A stretch of DNA of 54,478 bases. It comes from JBMORL01 sp049322335. Its GTDB lineage: Bacteria; Bacteroidota; Bacteroidia; Flavobacteriales_D; UBA2798. Below the pieces are notes generated by a model. The model did not search any database. It saw only the letters and a list, made by a program, of their open reading frames with translations, and was not told the origin of the DNA. Numbering within the stretch: position 1 is the first letter of the stretch; each line of letters begins with the position of its first letter. The position numbers and the translations under genes are program-made. The stretch is taken from NCBI GenBank assembly GCA_049322335.1, contig JBMORL010000118.1, positions 1 to 54,478 of the forward strand, written 5' to 3'. This document shows, in pieces, positions 16,378-25,153 of this stretch.

Positions 16378-17607
16378 ATGAAAAATTTCAACATCCCGGC
16401 TTTTTACCGGTCGCCCCTTACCGGGAGAATCAAAGAACTGCGCAAGTCGGGCGACCCGAGAAAAAAAGACTTTAGCCCCTTTGAACTTAGCCTGGGCCCG
16501 GTGAAATTCCTCATCGCCCGTCATTTTGGCTTTTGTTATGGAGTGGAAAATGCTATCGAAATTTCCTATAAAGCCATTGAAGAAAACCCCGGAAAACGTA
16601 TTTTTTTACTCAGCCAGATGATCCATAATCCTGATGTAAACAACGACCTGCTTTCGAGAGGGGTACGATTTATTATGGATACGGACGGACAAACTTTCAT
16701 TCCCTGGGAAGACATAAAACCCGATGACATTGTTATTACCCCGGCATTTGGAACCACTCTTGAAATCGAAAAAAAACTGCAGGATATTGGCGTGGAAGTT
16801 CAACGCTACAATACTACCTGCCCTTTTGTGGAAAAAGTGTGGAACCGGGCGGAAAAACTGGGAACAGAAAATTATACTATCATCATCCACGGAAAAAACA
16901 AACATGAAGAAACCCGGGCCACTTTTTCGCACAGCAGAAAAAATGCGCCTTCGGTAGTAGTAAGGGATATGGAAGAAACCGTTTTACTCGGAAAAATTAT
17001 CAGCGGTGAAATTCCTGCCGCACAGTTTCAGGAACTTTTTGCCGGAAAATTTTCGGATGGTTTTGATGTGAACAACGATCTGCTTCGCATAGGTGTCATC
17101 AATCAAACCACCATGCTGGCCACCGAAACACAAGCCATTGCCGACCACCTGAAAAATGTAATGTTAAATAAATATCCCGCAGACGATATAAAATTACACT
17201 TTGCTGATACCCGAGACACGTTATGTTATGCCACCAACGATAACCAGCAAGCTACTTACGGCTTACTGGAAAAAGAAGCCGATTTTGCCATTGTAATTGG
17301 CGGATACAACAGTTCCAATACAACACATCTCGTGGAATTACTCGAACAAAAATTCACTGCCTTTTTCATTAATGGCAAATCCTGCCTCCCTGAAAAAAAT
17401 ACCATTCAGCATTTCGATATTCACAAAAAACAAATTAAAACAACAAAAGGGTTCCTTCCCGAAAAAGAAATAACCACCATTATCATCACCAGCGGTGCCA
17501 GTTGCCCGGATGTGCTGGTTGACGATGTGATCCGTGAATTTGCCTCTTACTACCCGGGCGTACTTTCTCCCGAAGAAGCAATTGAACGATTAAATCCTAT
17601 CTCCTGA
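16378..17607 (+). CDS. ispH: 4-hydroxy-3-methylbut-2-enyl diphosphate reductase
   Basis: IspH (LytB) carries out the last step of the MEP pathway, reducing HMBPP to IPP and DMAPP with a [4Fe-4S] cluster. At 409 residues it is the long Bacteroidota form, with an N-terminal extension of about 40 residues before FLIARHFGFCYGVENAI. The three cluster cysteines are in GFCYGV (C53), TTCPFV (C148) and GASCPD (C376). Conserved IIHGKNKHEETRATFSH and VIGGYNSSNTTHL segments are also present. It is followed 2 bp later by a VOC gene. No other MEP gene is in the window. Confidence 0.96.
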   Translation: MKNFNIPAFYRSPLTGRIKELRKSGDPRKKDFSPFELSLGPVKFLIARHFGFCYGVENAIEISYKAIEENPGKRIFLLSQMIHNPDVNNDLLSRGVRFIMDTDGQTFIPWEDIKPDDIVITPAFGTTLEIEKKLQDIGVEVQRYNTTCPFVEKVWNRAEKLGTENYTIIIHGKNKHEETRATFSHSRKNAPSVVVRDMEETVLLGKIISGEIPAAQFQELFAGKFSDGFDVNNDLLRIGVINQTTMLATETQAIADHLKNVMLNKYPADDIKLHFADTRDTLCYATNDNQQATYGLLEKEADFAIVIGGYNSSNTTHLVELLEQKFTAFFINGKSCLPEKNTIQHFDIHKKQIKTTKGFLPEKEITTIIITSGASCPDVLVDDVIREFASYYPGVLSPEEAIERLNPIS

Positions 17608-17609
17608 TT

Positions 17610-17996
17610 ATGCCGGTAAAAGCCGAATTTATTCTTTACGTTAAAGACCAGGAAAAAAGCAAATCGTTCTGGTCGGCTATACTTGAAAAAGAGCCGGTGC
17701 TGCATGTTCAGGGAATGACTGAATTTATGATTACCGAAAACTGCAAACTGGGCATTATGCCCGAAAAAAATATTGCACGAATTATTTCTCCTGCTGTAGA
17801 AGATCCTTCCCTGTCATCAGGAAAGTCGCGTTGTGAAATTTATCTTTATGTAAACGATCCCGATCTCAGTTTGCAAAAAGCCATCAGCGAAGGTGCCCAT
17901 CCCGTTAGTAAATGCGAAAACCGCGACTGGGGCGACCGCGCAGGCTATTGTGCCGACCCGGATGGGCATATTGTGGTGTTTGCCCGTAAAATTTAA
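17610..17996 (+). CDS. VOC-superfamily (glyoxalase/bleomycin-resistance-like) protein
   Basis: A 128-residue single-domain VOC fold: two beta-alpha-beta-beta-beta units beginning FILYVKDQEKSKSFWSAIL and EIYLYVNDPDLSLQKAISEG. The C-terminal GYCADPDGHIVVFARK is the typical last strand. Many members bind a divalent metal; typical ligands are not all obvious here (a Glu at EIYLYV and the Glu-replaced VFA end), so substrate and activity cannot be given. It starts 2 bp after ispH and is probably cotranscribed. Its end overlaps the convergent dihydroorotase-like gene by 4 bp. Confidence 0.85.
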   Translation: MPVKAEFILYVKDQEKSKSFWSAILEKEPVLHVQGMTEFMITENCKLGIMPEKNIARIISPAVEDPSLSSGKSRCEIYLYVNDPDLSLQKAISEGAHPVSKCENRDWGDRAGYCADPDGHIVVFARKI

Positions 17997-19255
17997 ATCT
18001 TCACCAATCGCCCTTTATTGAATATCGCTATGGCTTTCCCTTTCAGTTTTTTTCCAATGAAAGGAGTATTTTTTGATTTGGAACGAATGTCTTTTTCGGT
18101 AAACGTCCATTCTTTTTCAGGATCGAATATGGTAAGTTCTGCTTTACTGCCCACCTCTACTTCTATTCTCTCTAGTCCGAGTAGTTTTCTCGGATTGGTG
18201 GTCATTTTTTCCACTATCTCATCGGTTTTCATGTGCTTTGAAAGAACAGCGTTGGCCGCACCGAAAGCCGTTTCCAACCCAATGATCCCGTATTCTGCAT
18301 GATCGAATTCTACATTTTTACTTTCAGGGTCCTGCGGACAGTGGTCGCTGCAAATGCAATCAATGGTTCCGTTTTTTAATCCTTCTTCAAGAGCGCGGTT
18401 GATGGATGCTGTCCGCAGAGGCGGAATCACTTTCAGGCTGGTATTAAATTCTTCGAGATCAGCATCTGTAAAATACAACTGGTGAGCCGCCACCTGGCAA
18501 CTAACGTTCCATCCCTTGCTTTTAGCTGCTTTTATAAGGTCGACACTTTTGGCAGAGGAAACCGCAACAAAATGTATACCCGTTTGGTTGTATTCGGCCA
18601 GGTAAATATCACGTATCACCTGTATCTCTTCCGCCAGTTCGGGAATTCCCTTTAGTCCAAGTAAAGTTGATTGAATCCCTTCATGCATCATTCCTCCTTT
18701 GGAGATAGAAATTTCATTGGGAAAACTCATTATTCTTCCGCCAAAATTTTTTGCGTACAACATCGCTCTCGACATCAGGCCCGCTTTCACATAATTTTTA
18801 TAATCACAAAACGCCACCGCTCCGGCCAATTTCATGTCATACATCTCTGAAATATTTTCTCCGTCCATTTGTGCCGATAGCGAACCACAGGGAAGAATAG
18901 TAACCGGAAGCGGAGTGCTTTTGCTCATTATGTATTCCACCTGCGATTTGCCGCTTACCGGTGGCTTTGTTCCCGGCATGGCTACTATAGTTGTAAATCC
19001 GCCTGCCAGCGCTGCTGCTGCTGCCGTTTCCAGCGTTTCCTTATGTTCCTCGCCCGGATCACAAACATTCGCACACATATCCACCCAACCTGCTGAAATA
19101 TGAAGCCCGTTAGCTTCCACCACTTCATCTGCAGCTTCGTTGCACTGGTCATCCACACGGGTAATGATTCCCCGGTCGATAAGAATATCTTTTTTCTTGC
19201 CGTTGTGAGGCGAATTTTTTCCGGTAACCAGGATGTTGCGGATCAGTAGCTTCAT
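17993..19255 (-). CDS. Dihydroorotase-like protein, metal ligands lost (PyrC'-type)
   Basis: A 420-residue amidohydrolase-fold protein aligned by eye with class I dihydroorotases (pyrimidine step 3). The expected D-x-H-x-H motif reads DMCAN, so the two histidines are C61 and N63. The usual HVS motif is FVAVSSA, and the metal-binding Lys/Glu region is SFPNEISISKGGM. The late CSDHCPQDPES keeps the Asp-His pair and IIGLETAFG is conserved. The loss of ligands suggests a non-catalytic pseudo-dihydroorotase, as known for Pseudomonas PyrC', which supports aspartate transcarbamoylase assembly. Whether it does so here is inference. It is 11 bp downstream of the BatA-like gene, in one operon. Confidence 0.85.
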   Translation of the reverse strand: MKLLIRNILVTGKNSPHNGKKKDILIDRGIITRVDDQCNEAADEVVEANGLHISAGWVDMCANVCDPGEEHKETLETAAAAALAGGFTTIVAMPGTKPPVSGKSQVEYIMSKSTPLPVTILPCGSLSAQMDGENISEMYDMKLAGAVAFCDYKNYVKAGLMSRAMLYAKNFGGRIMSFPNEISISKGGMMHEGIQSTLLGLKGIPELAEEIQVIRDIYLAEYNQTGIHFVAVSSAKSVDLIKAAKSKGWNVSCQVAAHQLYFTDADLEEFNTSLKVIPPLRTASINRALEEGLKNGTIDCICSDHCPQDPESKNVEFDHAEYGIIGLETAFGAANAVLSKHMKTDEIVEKMTTNPRKLLGLERIEVEVGSKAELTIFDPEKEWTFTEKDIRSKSKNTPFIGKKLKGKAIAIFNKGRLVKI

Positions 19256-19266
19256 GTTTTTTTAAT

Positions 19267-21318
19267 TTATGTTTTCCAGAATCGCATGATCAGAATTTCG
19301 AACAAAAGAAATATCAGCACAAGCAAAATACAATGTTTCCAGTATTCTTTCGTGTCGTCAATGGTTTCAATATCCAGTTGTCCCGCCACATTCGATTCAT
19401 CCACCGCACTGATATTTTTTATTCCTGCCTGGCGGGCTACTTCTGCCACTTCGGTGGGCAAAAAACAGGTGAGATCGGATTCTTTTCTTCCGTAATTGTA
19501 GCCAACACCCAGAATCTCTTCTTTTCCTTTCATCAGTGTATAGTTGCCGGCTTCTTTCACCTGTGCGTGGGCATAAACAGAAATATTTCCATCCGTATTT
19601 TTTATTTCGGGAACGATAGATAATTCATCTCCTTCTTTTTTTAATTCGTAAGTGGTTTCTGAAGAAAATTCATTGTTGCGTACATCTATCGGTTCATCCC
19701 GTCCTATTTGCTGTGCGCGCACGGATGAATTCTGGCTCCATTCTGCTATCCGCAATACCACGGGAACAAAAACAGCATGGCGTGAAAAATTTCCGGCTTT
19801 TTCATCCAGGGGCACTGTGCACACATAAAAATTCCCGCGTTCATATGAGGTTTTCCCCAAAAACAGGTCGCTGTTCTTTAATTGCATCAACACTTCTATC
19901 CTCGATAACGAATTATTGATCGTAGTATAATGCTGCCTTACGGAAGGAAGATCCATGCTGGCGGGATTTTTTTCAAACACATTGGCATAAAACGGAAGGC
20001 TCAGATCCATCGGTGCCGTTTTCTGCAATGATGTGTCCACGCCTGTAAAAGTAATTCCATTGGCGGGACGCAATAATTCGTTATAGGTGTTCAGATCGGC
20101 TTTCAGTGAAGGAAAAAACAACACATTTCCTCCCTGTTTTACGTATTTCAGCAATTCGGCAGCTGTTCCGCTGGCAACAGACGGAATTCCGCAAAGTATC
20201 ACTAATCCATATCCCGTTAGTTTCGAATAATCCATTCCCGAAACATTTACAGAAGCAAGTTTAAAAAACGGATCTTTCCTGAACAGGCGGTTGATATAGG
20301 AAGAAGCAGTGTCTTTTTCGCCATCAGGATGTACAGCCAATACTTTCATTTCGCTTTTAACATTCCATGAGAAGTACCAGTAATTATCGTTGGTTACTTC
20401 TTCATCGGGAATACTGAGCATCGCCAGCTGAATTCCGCTTTGTGTGTTCGTAAAATACAGGGTAGAATCCACATAGCTGTCCGGACCAACGGAAAAATTT
20501 CCGATAGCTTTTGGCGCCCCGTTGACAGTGAGCTGCAACTGGCGGCCGGTAATTTCATTTTCAGAATAATTACGTATCCGAACCACCAGTTTTTCCTGTG
20601 CATTCAGTTGCCGCACCGGGGTTTCGAACCAGGCGGTATCAATACAGACATTATTTCGTTTCTGTGCTTTAAGGGCAATGAGGGTTACTTTTTCATCTGT
20701 TTTTATTTTCTCAAAATCGCTGGTATTTTTCTGGAAATCGGATATCCATACGATTCGTTTGGAAGATTCTTTTTCGGTAGCCAGCAGGTCGTTTTGGCGG
20801 GAGAATACTTCCGACAGGTTACGTGTAGCAGCCGAAGGTTTTATCCCGTCTACCATGTCCATAAATTCCTCCCGGCTTACTAAACGTTGCTGGTATCCTT
20901 CAAAATCGTTGGTCACCAGTTGAAACAAGTCGCCCGGACGGTATTGTTTGGCCAGTTCTATGGCACGGCTGCGGGCCACATCCAAAAGCGGACCGTTTAC
21001 CCCTTTGGCTTCCATGCTGAAGGAATTATCGATGTATACCGAAATTATCTTATTCCCGCGTTTTACATCCGACTGGCTGCCCGGAATAAAGGGTTGCGCA
21101 AAAGCGAACACAAGGAAAGTAATAGCCAGGATACGACAGGCCAATATAATGAGGTGTTTGAGGCGGGAACGGCTTTGGGTTTGTTCTTTTACTTCCTTCA
21201 GAAAACGGGTATCTGAAAAGTAAACCCGCTTGTATTTTCGGAAGTTAAAAAGGTGAATAATGACGGGAACCGCTATGGCCGAAAGGGCAAAAAGAAAAGC
21301 GGGATAGACGAAACTCAT
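19267..21318 (-). CDS. BatA/vWA membrane protein
   Basis: A 683-residue protein. It opens with the aerotolerance-regulator BatA N-terminal domain: helix 6-24, then HLFNFRKYKRVYFSDTRFL, then helix about 58-76. A vWA domain follows from about residue 88 with MIDAS DNSFS. The middle region is beta-rich and the C-terminus ends with one helix (CILLVLIFLLFEILIMRFW). Such proteins sit in the inner membrane of Bacteroidota and usually pair with MoxR/BatB genes, which are absent here. The function is unknown. A TAACTTTG box lies 8 bp before the ATG, and the dihydroorotase-like gene follows in the same operon. Confidence 0.85.
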   Translation of the reverse strand: MSFVYPAFLFALSAIAVPVIIHLFNFRKYKRVYFSDTRFLKEVKEQTQSRSRLKHLIILACRILAITFLVFAFAQPFIPGSQSDVKRGNKIISVYIDNSFSMEAKGVNGPLLDVARSRAIELAKQYRPGDLFQLVTNDFEGYQQRLVSREEFMDMVDGIKPSAATRNLSEVFSRQNDLLATEKESSKRIVWISDFQKNTSDFEKIKTDEKVTLIALKAQKRNNVCIDTAWFETPVRQLNAQEKLVVRIRNYSENEITGRQLQLTVNGAPKAIGNFSVGPDSYVDSTLYFTNTQSGIQLAMLSIPDEEVTNDNYWYFSWNVKSEMKVLAVHPDGEKDTASSYINRLFRKDPFFKLASVNVSGMDYSKLTGYGLVILCGIPSVASGTAAELLKYVKQGGNVLFFPSLKADLNTYNELLRPANGITFTGVDTSLQKTAPMDLSLPFYANVFEKNPASMDLPSVRQHYTTINNSLSRIEVLMQLKNSDLFLGKTSYERGNFYVCTVPLDEKAGNFSRHAVFVPVVLRIAEWSQNSSVRAQQIGRDEPIDVRNNEFSSETTYELKKEGDELSIVPEIKNTDGNISVYAHAQVKEAGNYTLMKGKEEILGVGYNYGRKESDLTCFLPTEVAEVARQAGIKNISAVDESNVAGQLDIETIDDTKEYWKHCILLVLIFLLFEILIMRFWKT

Positions 21319-21325
21319 TAAAAAA

Positions 21326-21333
21326 CAAAGTTA
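21326..21333 (-). promoter_or_regulatory. Bacteroidota -7 box for the BatA-like operon
   Basis: On the minus strand this reads TAACTTTG, a full TAnnTTTG match, 7 bp before the ATG at 21318. Confidence 0.5.
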
Positions 21334-21423
21334 GAAAAATATCTTGTTAAAATTCATAAAAAATGTGATTTCGGGGGCTGTGAACCGGAAAATAACGTAT
21401 TATTGACCCATCAAACAAACGGC

Positions 21424-21500
21424 ATCCCGCCTGACCGGGATATTGGAAAATAGTTGCACTAATTAGCTAAAACCCTGTTTCTGTAAAGAGGCAGGGTTTT
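21424..21500. other. Two hairpins in divergent intergenic region
   Basis: ATCCCG (21424-21429) pairs with CGGGAT (21436-21441), and AAAACCCTG (21469-21477) with CAGGGTTTT (21492-21500). The 302-bp gap lies between divergent genes, so a terminator role is not expected. It may be a leader structure or an intergenic repeat. Nothing else is seen in this gap except a TAAATTTA near-promoter at 21609-21616. Confidence 0.4.
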
Positions 21501-21620
21501 ATGTTGAAAAGCCGATTATGCGATTTCAGAATACATGATTTTTGATCTTTGATTTATTCAGATTTTGTTAAAAAGATAAAAACAGGCTTTTTTCTTACAG
21601 TTTTTGGGTAAATTTAGTGC

Positions 21621-21923
21621 ATGAAGAAAATATTACAATTACTTGTTATAGCTTCTATATTTCTTTTTACAGCCTGCGAAAAAGCGGAACGGCCGGAAGA
21701 GAAAACGGAATTTGGCGAATGTGGAACGATGACTCATTCTACAAATGTGGGTATGGGATTAAAATCGGATGCGGAAATCCACCAAATGGTAGATGAACGG
21801 ATCAGTTATTTTGTTTCACAGTTGGGAAGTGAAGATGCGTTCGAACAATTCTATGGGAAAACCATCCATGAGATCAGGCAGGAATTTATACAGGTATTTA
21901 CAGATTCGCTGGGGAGAAAGTAA
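21621..21923 (+). CDS. Small lipoprotein resembling SurA N-terminal segment
   Basis: A 100-residue product with a lipoprotein signal MKKILQLLVIASIFLFTAC (lipobox FTAC). The second half (about residues 50-95: SDAEIHQMVDERISYFVSQL, then GSEDAFEQFYGKTIHEIRQEF) resembles the N-terminal helical part of Bacteroidota SurA-like PPIases, where LGSEExxEExYGKSIxEIKEEF-type sequences occur. No PPIase domain follows. It may be a free-standing chaperone fragment or a gene remnant. The resemblance is from memory of the family. Confidence 0.6.
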   Translation: MKKILQLLVIASIFLFTACEKAERPEEKTEFGECGTMTHSTNVGMGLKSDAEIHQMVDERISYFVSQLGSEDAFEQFYGKTIHEIRQEFIQVFTDSLGRK

Positions 21924-21947
21924 AAAAACACCGGATATTGTTCTGAA

Positions 21948-22481
21948 ATGAAAAAAGTTCTCTTTTATGCTTTAATACTACTCTCTATAGAAGCATTACT
22001 GATTTGGCTTTGGATACACACCAATCAACCCGATCCAAGTTCTTCCATTGTTGGCATGTATCTGATTCCGGTAATATTCATTTTACATCTTTTTGCAGGA
22101 ATATTCCTGTTTTTTTATACCAAGCCCTGGGGAAAATCATTTATAATTAACGCCTTCCTCTCCCCGGTTGTTTTTTGGATATTTTGGGATTTTTATTTGA
22201 ATGATCTTTTTGTCGGGAATTACGAGCATTATATTTTTTCGTACAAGAATAAATCATACACCCTGATTGTTCCGCTAGATACATCATACGACAACATGTT
22301 TTATCTTGATGAGTCAACTGGTGAAAATTCCTTTACAAGCATTGATGCGGGAAGATGTTTCATAAAAAACGATACTATTTTTCTTCAGGGTGATTCCATC
22401 AGTATGAAAATTTTCAATAGCATTCTGATAGGGTTTCCTGAAAAGGACACAAAAATTGAAATGGGGGTGGTTTGTTATTAA
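21948..22481 (+). CDS. Hypothetical membrane protein
   Basis: A 177-residue protein with hydrophobic segments near residues 5-24, 36-58 and 67-82, then a soluble beta-rich tail (YTLIVPLDTSYDNMFYLDES). The C-terminus is probably outside the membrane. ATG at 21948 follows the SurA-like lipoprotein gene by 24 bp, suggesting one transcript. No family is recognised. Confidence 0.6.
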   Translation: MKKVLFYALILLSIEALLIWLWIHTNQPDPSSSIVGMYLIPVIFILHLFAGIFLFFYTKPWGKSFIINAFLSPVVFWIFWDFYLNDLFVGNYEHYIFSYKNKSYTLIVPLDTSYDNMFYLDESTGENSFTSIDAGRCFIKNDTIFLQGDSISMKIFNSILIGFPEKDTKIEMGVVCY

Positions 22482-22587
22482 ATCCCTATTAATGAATGAA
22501 AAATCATTCTATTATACAATCCCTTTCATCATCTTATATTTCCTTTTCAGGTGTATTCCAAACATGGGTTGGTGTAAATAAAATGAT

Positions 22588-22962
22588 ATGGTAAAAGGAT
22601 CATTCATATTAAAAGGAAACCATCTCGTAAGCGGAATCAATAACGTTTTAACCAACCTTCTTACAGAAGGAAAATCATCTTCTTATCCATTTGAAAACGG
22701 AACCGTGTATTTTTTTGATGAACACGATTGGTTTACCACTACCAATTATTGTATTGTAGCCGTAATTGACAACCGGTTATTTGATGCAAAAACAAATTCC
22801 CTGGAAATCCATTGCTACACCCTGGGTGGAAAAACCGGAATTTTTGAATGGGATCTCTGGAAAAGGGAAAAAAAATGTCTTTCCGGTTTTCACAAACTGA
22901 TATCGGGTTATTGCAAAGGTTATGAATGGCAAATAGAGCCACTGGAGATAAAAAAATCGTGA
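22588..22962 (+). CDS. Hypothetical protein
   Basis: A 124-residue soluble protein beginning MVKGSFILKGNHLVSGINN. It is rich in aromatics and beta-prone segments (ENGTVYFFDEHDW, LEIHCYTLGGKTGIFEWDLW). No signal or family is recognised. The next gene starts 3 bp after its stop, so they are probably cotranscribed. Confidence 0.6.
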   Translation: MVKGSFILKGNHLVSGINNVLTNLLTEGKSSSYPFENGTVYFFDEHDWFTTTNYCIVAVIDNRLFDAKTNSLEIHCYTLGGKTGIFEWDLWKREKKCLSGFHKLISGYCKGYEWQIEPLEIKKS

Positions 22963-22965
22963 ACA

Positions 22966-23415
22966 ATGGAAATCCGAATTCTTTATTCCGCTGTTGCATT
23001 TTTTATGATTATTGTTTCACTACAACGTACAGGGTTTTTTCAAAAGATTATTACCTGCGGTTTATGTTTGGCAATATTTTTATCCTGGATCGAAAACGAA
23101 AATATCAGGTTTTCCGCATTTATACTTTTTAATTTATCTGTATTGTTATCCGTTTATTACGGAGCCACCCAAAAACACCTGTTACTTACTGAAAAAGTTA
23201 TCATCCTTACTACAGGAATTATAATTTTTTTGAGAAGTTTTTTCGGAATGATGCACTGGCCGGGAGCTGTCCCGGTTGGCTTATTCATGATTTTACCTGT
23301 ATTAGGTTATATCTATTTATTGATAAATAAAAATATCTTAAAAAGTAAAGAAGCTGGTTTTTTAACCCTGTTAATTTTCCACTGCATGGTTGTTTTCATT
23401 CAAATGATGACCTGA
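22966..23415 (+). CDS. Hypothetical five-helix membrane protein
   Basis: A 149-residue, very hydrophobic protein with five predicted helices and the loop RSFFGMMHWPGAVPVG between helices 3 and 4. The FxxMHWPGA motif recurs in small Bacteroidota GldL-related or unassigned membrane proteins; no firm family call is made. It ends 23 bp from the end of the convergent MksE-like gene. Confidence 0.6.
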   Translation: MEIRILYSAVAFFMIIVSLQRTGFFQKIITCGLCLAIFLSWIENENIRFSAFILFNLSVLLSVYYGATQKHLLLTEKVIILTTGIIIFLRSFFGMMHWPGAVPVGLFMILPVLGYIYLLINKNILKSKEAGFLTLLIFHCMVVFIQMMT

Positions 23416-23438
23416 TATTGAACCATGAATAATAAAAC

Positions 23439-23966
23439 TCAATTCACCCCTTCTTTAATCTTATTTCTTGCCAGTTCGCTGGCGAAGTCGATAAATACTT
23501 TGTAAGCCAGTGTAAAGGTAAATTTATCTTCCGCGTGTTTATCTATAATATTTCTGCGGCCCAGTGAATTGACAAAAGTTTTCCGGGAATCCTTGTCACG
23601 CAACTGTTTGTTGGAATTGATCAGGTCGGTATAGTTGGAATTCTCAAAATATTTATCCACGCGCTCCTGGTCCCACTCCGAATACTGGATCTCTTCAATA
23701 AAGTTTCTTCCATCGCGGTCGAGTTCGTAGCTGAGAATAGCAAAGAAAATACAAATGTCGCGCGACAGTGTTTCGTTACTTTCACCCGAAAGCAAAAAAC
23801 AAAAATCATTGGTCATCCGCAATTCATAGTCGAATGACATTTTAAAGAATTCGGTGTAAAATTCACCGTTTTCCCTTATAACCTGGTAAAGCGGTTCGGA
23901 AGGAAGGATGAATTTTCCATCCAGCAATTCCTTTACTACCTGTTTATGCGATTTCGGGTAATCCAT
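23439..23966 (-). CDS. MksE/MukE-like (JetB-like) condensin subunit
   Basis: A 175-residue protein, third gene of an SMC-like operon. It has the size of MksE/JetB subunits, which form winged-helix dimers on the kleisin. The predicted helices around SRDICIFFAILSYELDRDG and SRKTFVNSLGRRNIIDKH fit a winged-helix protein. It starts inside the preceding gene (23-bp overlap), implying coupling. Identification rests mainly on operon context and size; sequence similarity to MukE is weak by eye. Confidence 0.6.
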   Translation of the reverse strand: MDYPKSHKQVVKELLDGKFILPSEPLYQVIRENGEFYTEFFKMSFDYELRMTNDFCFLLSGESNETLSRDICIFFAILSYELDRDGRNFIEEIQYSEWDQERVDKYFENSNYTDLINSNKQLRDKDSRKTFVNSLGRRNIIDKHAEDKFTFTLAYKVFIDFASELARNKIKEGVN

Positions 23967-25152
23967 GTTTGCTTATTTTAACTTTGGGAACGCTTAAAAT
24001 GGCGTCCTGCATTTTTATTTGGGTATGTTTCTTTTCGGGATCGGCTTCCAGTACCATGTCGTCTTCAAAAAGAAGAGAAACCATGGAGAAGAATTTTTCC
24101 TGGTCTACATCAGAAAAATCACGGTTGGCGGTATCGCTGCACCATCCGAAAAAGTCTTCAATAGGCAGCTTACTTTCCATTCTCGTTTTATACAATTCCC
24201 GGTTGAAAATCCACTTTTCCTGGAAAGTGATTTCTTCGCTGAGTAATACAGGTGTATCATCGAGGAATTGCTCCACATATTCTTTGGCGGTGAGATAAAA
24301 ATTGCGTGAGTAAGCGCGTTCGAGTGTAGTTTTGAAAATGCGCGGCACCCTGGTTTGATACGGCTTGCGCAAAAATTCAATCCATCCCGAAAGAATAAGT
24401 GATTCAGTTTTGATACGTTCAATAAGTGGCAATAATTCGTTGGTGAGAATTTTAGATTGTTTCAGTAAATCATCATTCGACTGTACCAAAAACCCATACA
24501 GTTTTTCAAATTGCTGGCGTGCAATTTCATCGGGAAAATCAAGGCGTTTGATATTTACATAATACGCCACCTCGTGTAATTGATTGGTAATGGAAGCCTG
24601 CTGGTTCACATCCAGGATTTCATTCAGCGGAATAATGTAATGTTCAATCCATCCCGAGGCACGGTGCACTTTTTCGCGGTAATCGATTTTTTCGATGTTG
24701 GCTTTCAGTGCGCGGGTTTCGGAAAGAAGTTTTGCCGTATTTTTCTCAATAGAGTCCACAAAATTTCGCACTTCCGAAAGAATATCTTCAATACGTTTAA
24801 TGAGAATTTCCCTGTCGCCATTGATCCCTTCCTTAATTTTTCTAAAAAGAGCAAGAATAGAAAATCCGTATTTTTCGATTGTTTCGGGAAGTACGGGTTT
24901 AAATTCGTTGGAGATAAACTCGATCAGCTGGAAAAAAACGGGACGAATTTCAAAATCGTCATTTACGTTTCTCACGATTTTAAACTCCAGCAGTTTGTCT
25001 TCCATATCGTGGCCGTATTTTTTTACAATGGCACGAAATTGCTGGTTGCGTAAAAATCCTTTCTCCATCTGCTCGCTAAAAAGCTCCTGCAGCATGTCGA
25101 AGTGATTCCACACGAAGTATAAAATAGTACGGGGTTCTGCTTTTACTAACAT
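23944..25152 (-). CDS. MksF/JetA-like kleisin
   Basis: A 402-residue, mostly helical protein in the middle of the operon. The N-terminal 100 residues (LVKAEPRTILYFVWNHFDML, then FLRNQQFRAIVKKY and DDFEIRPVFFQLIEF) look like a winged-helix dimer region. A central coiled coil follows at about 110-250, then a C-terminal domain. This layout and length fit MksF/JetA kleisins, which bridge SMC heads. It starts 2 bp downstream of the SMC-like gene's stop and overlaps the MksE-like gene. The call is from context and fold pattern. Confidence 0.6.
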   Translation of the reverse strand: MLVKAEPRTILYFVWNHFDMLQELFSEQMEKGFLRNQQFRAIVKKYGHDMEDKLLEFKIVRNVNDDFEIRPVFFQLIEFISNEFKPVLPETIEKYGFSILALFRKIKEGINGDREILIKRIEDILSEVRNFVDSIEKNTAKLLSETRALKANIEKIDYREKVHRASGWIEHYIIPLNEILDVNQQASITNQLHEVAYYVNIKRLDFPDEIARQQFEKLYGFLVQSNDDLLKQSKILTNELLPLIERIKTESLILSGWIEFLRKPYQTRVPRIFKTTLERAYSRNFYLTAKEYVEQFLDDTPVLLSEEITFQEKWIFNRELYKTRMESKLPIEDFFGWCSDTANRDFSDVDQEKFFSMVSLLFEDDMVLEADPEKKHTQIKMQDAILSVPKVKISKHGLPEIA

Positions 25153-25153
25153 A

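Noticed and set aside
21469..21500. Rho-independent terminator
   Set aside because: The hairpin lies between divergent genes, so there is no transcript to end there.
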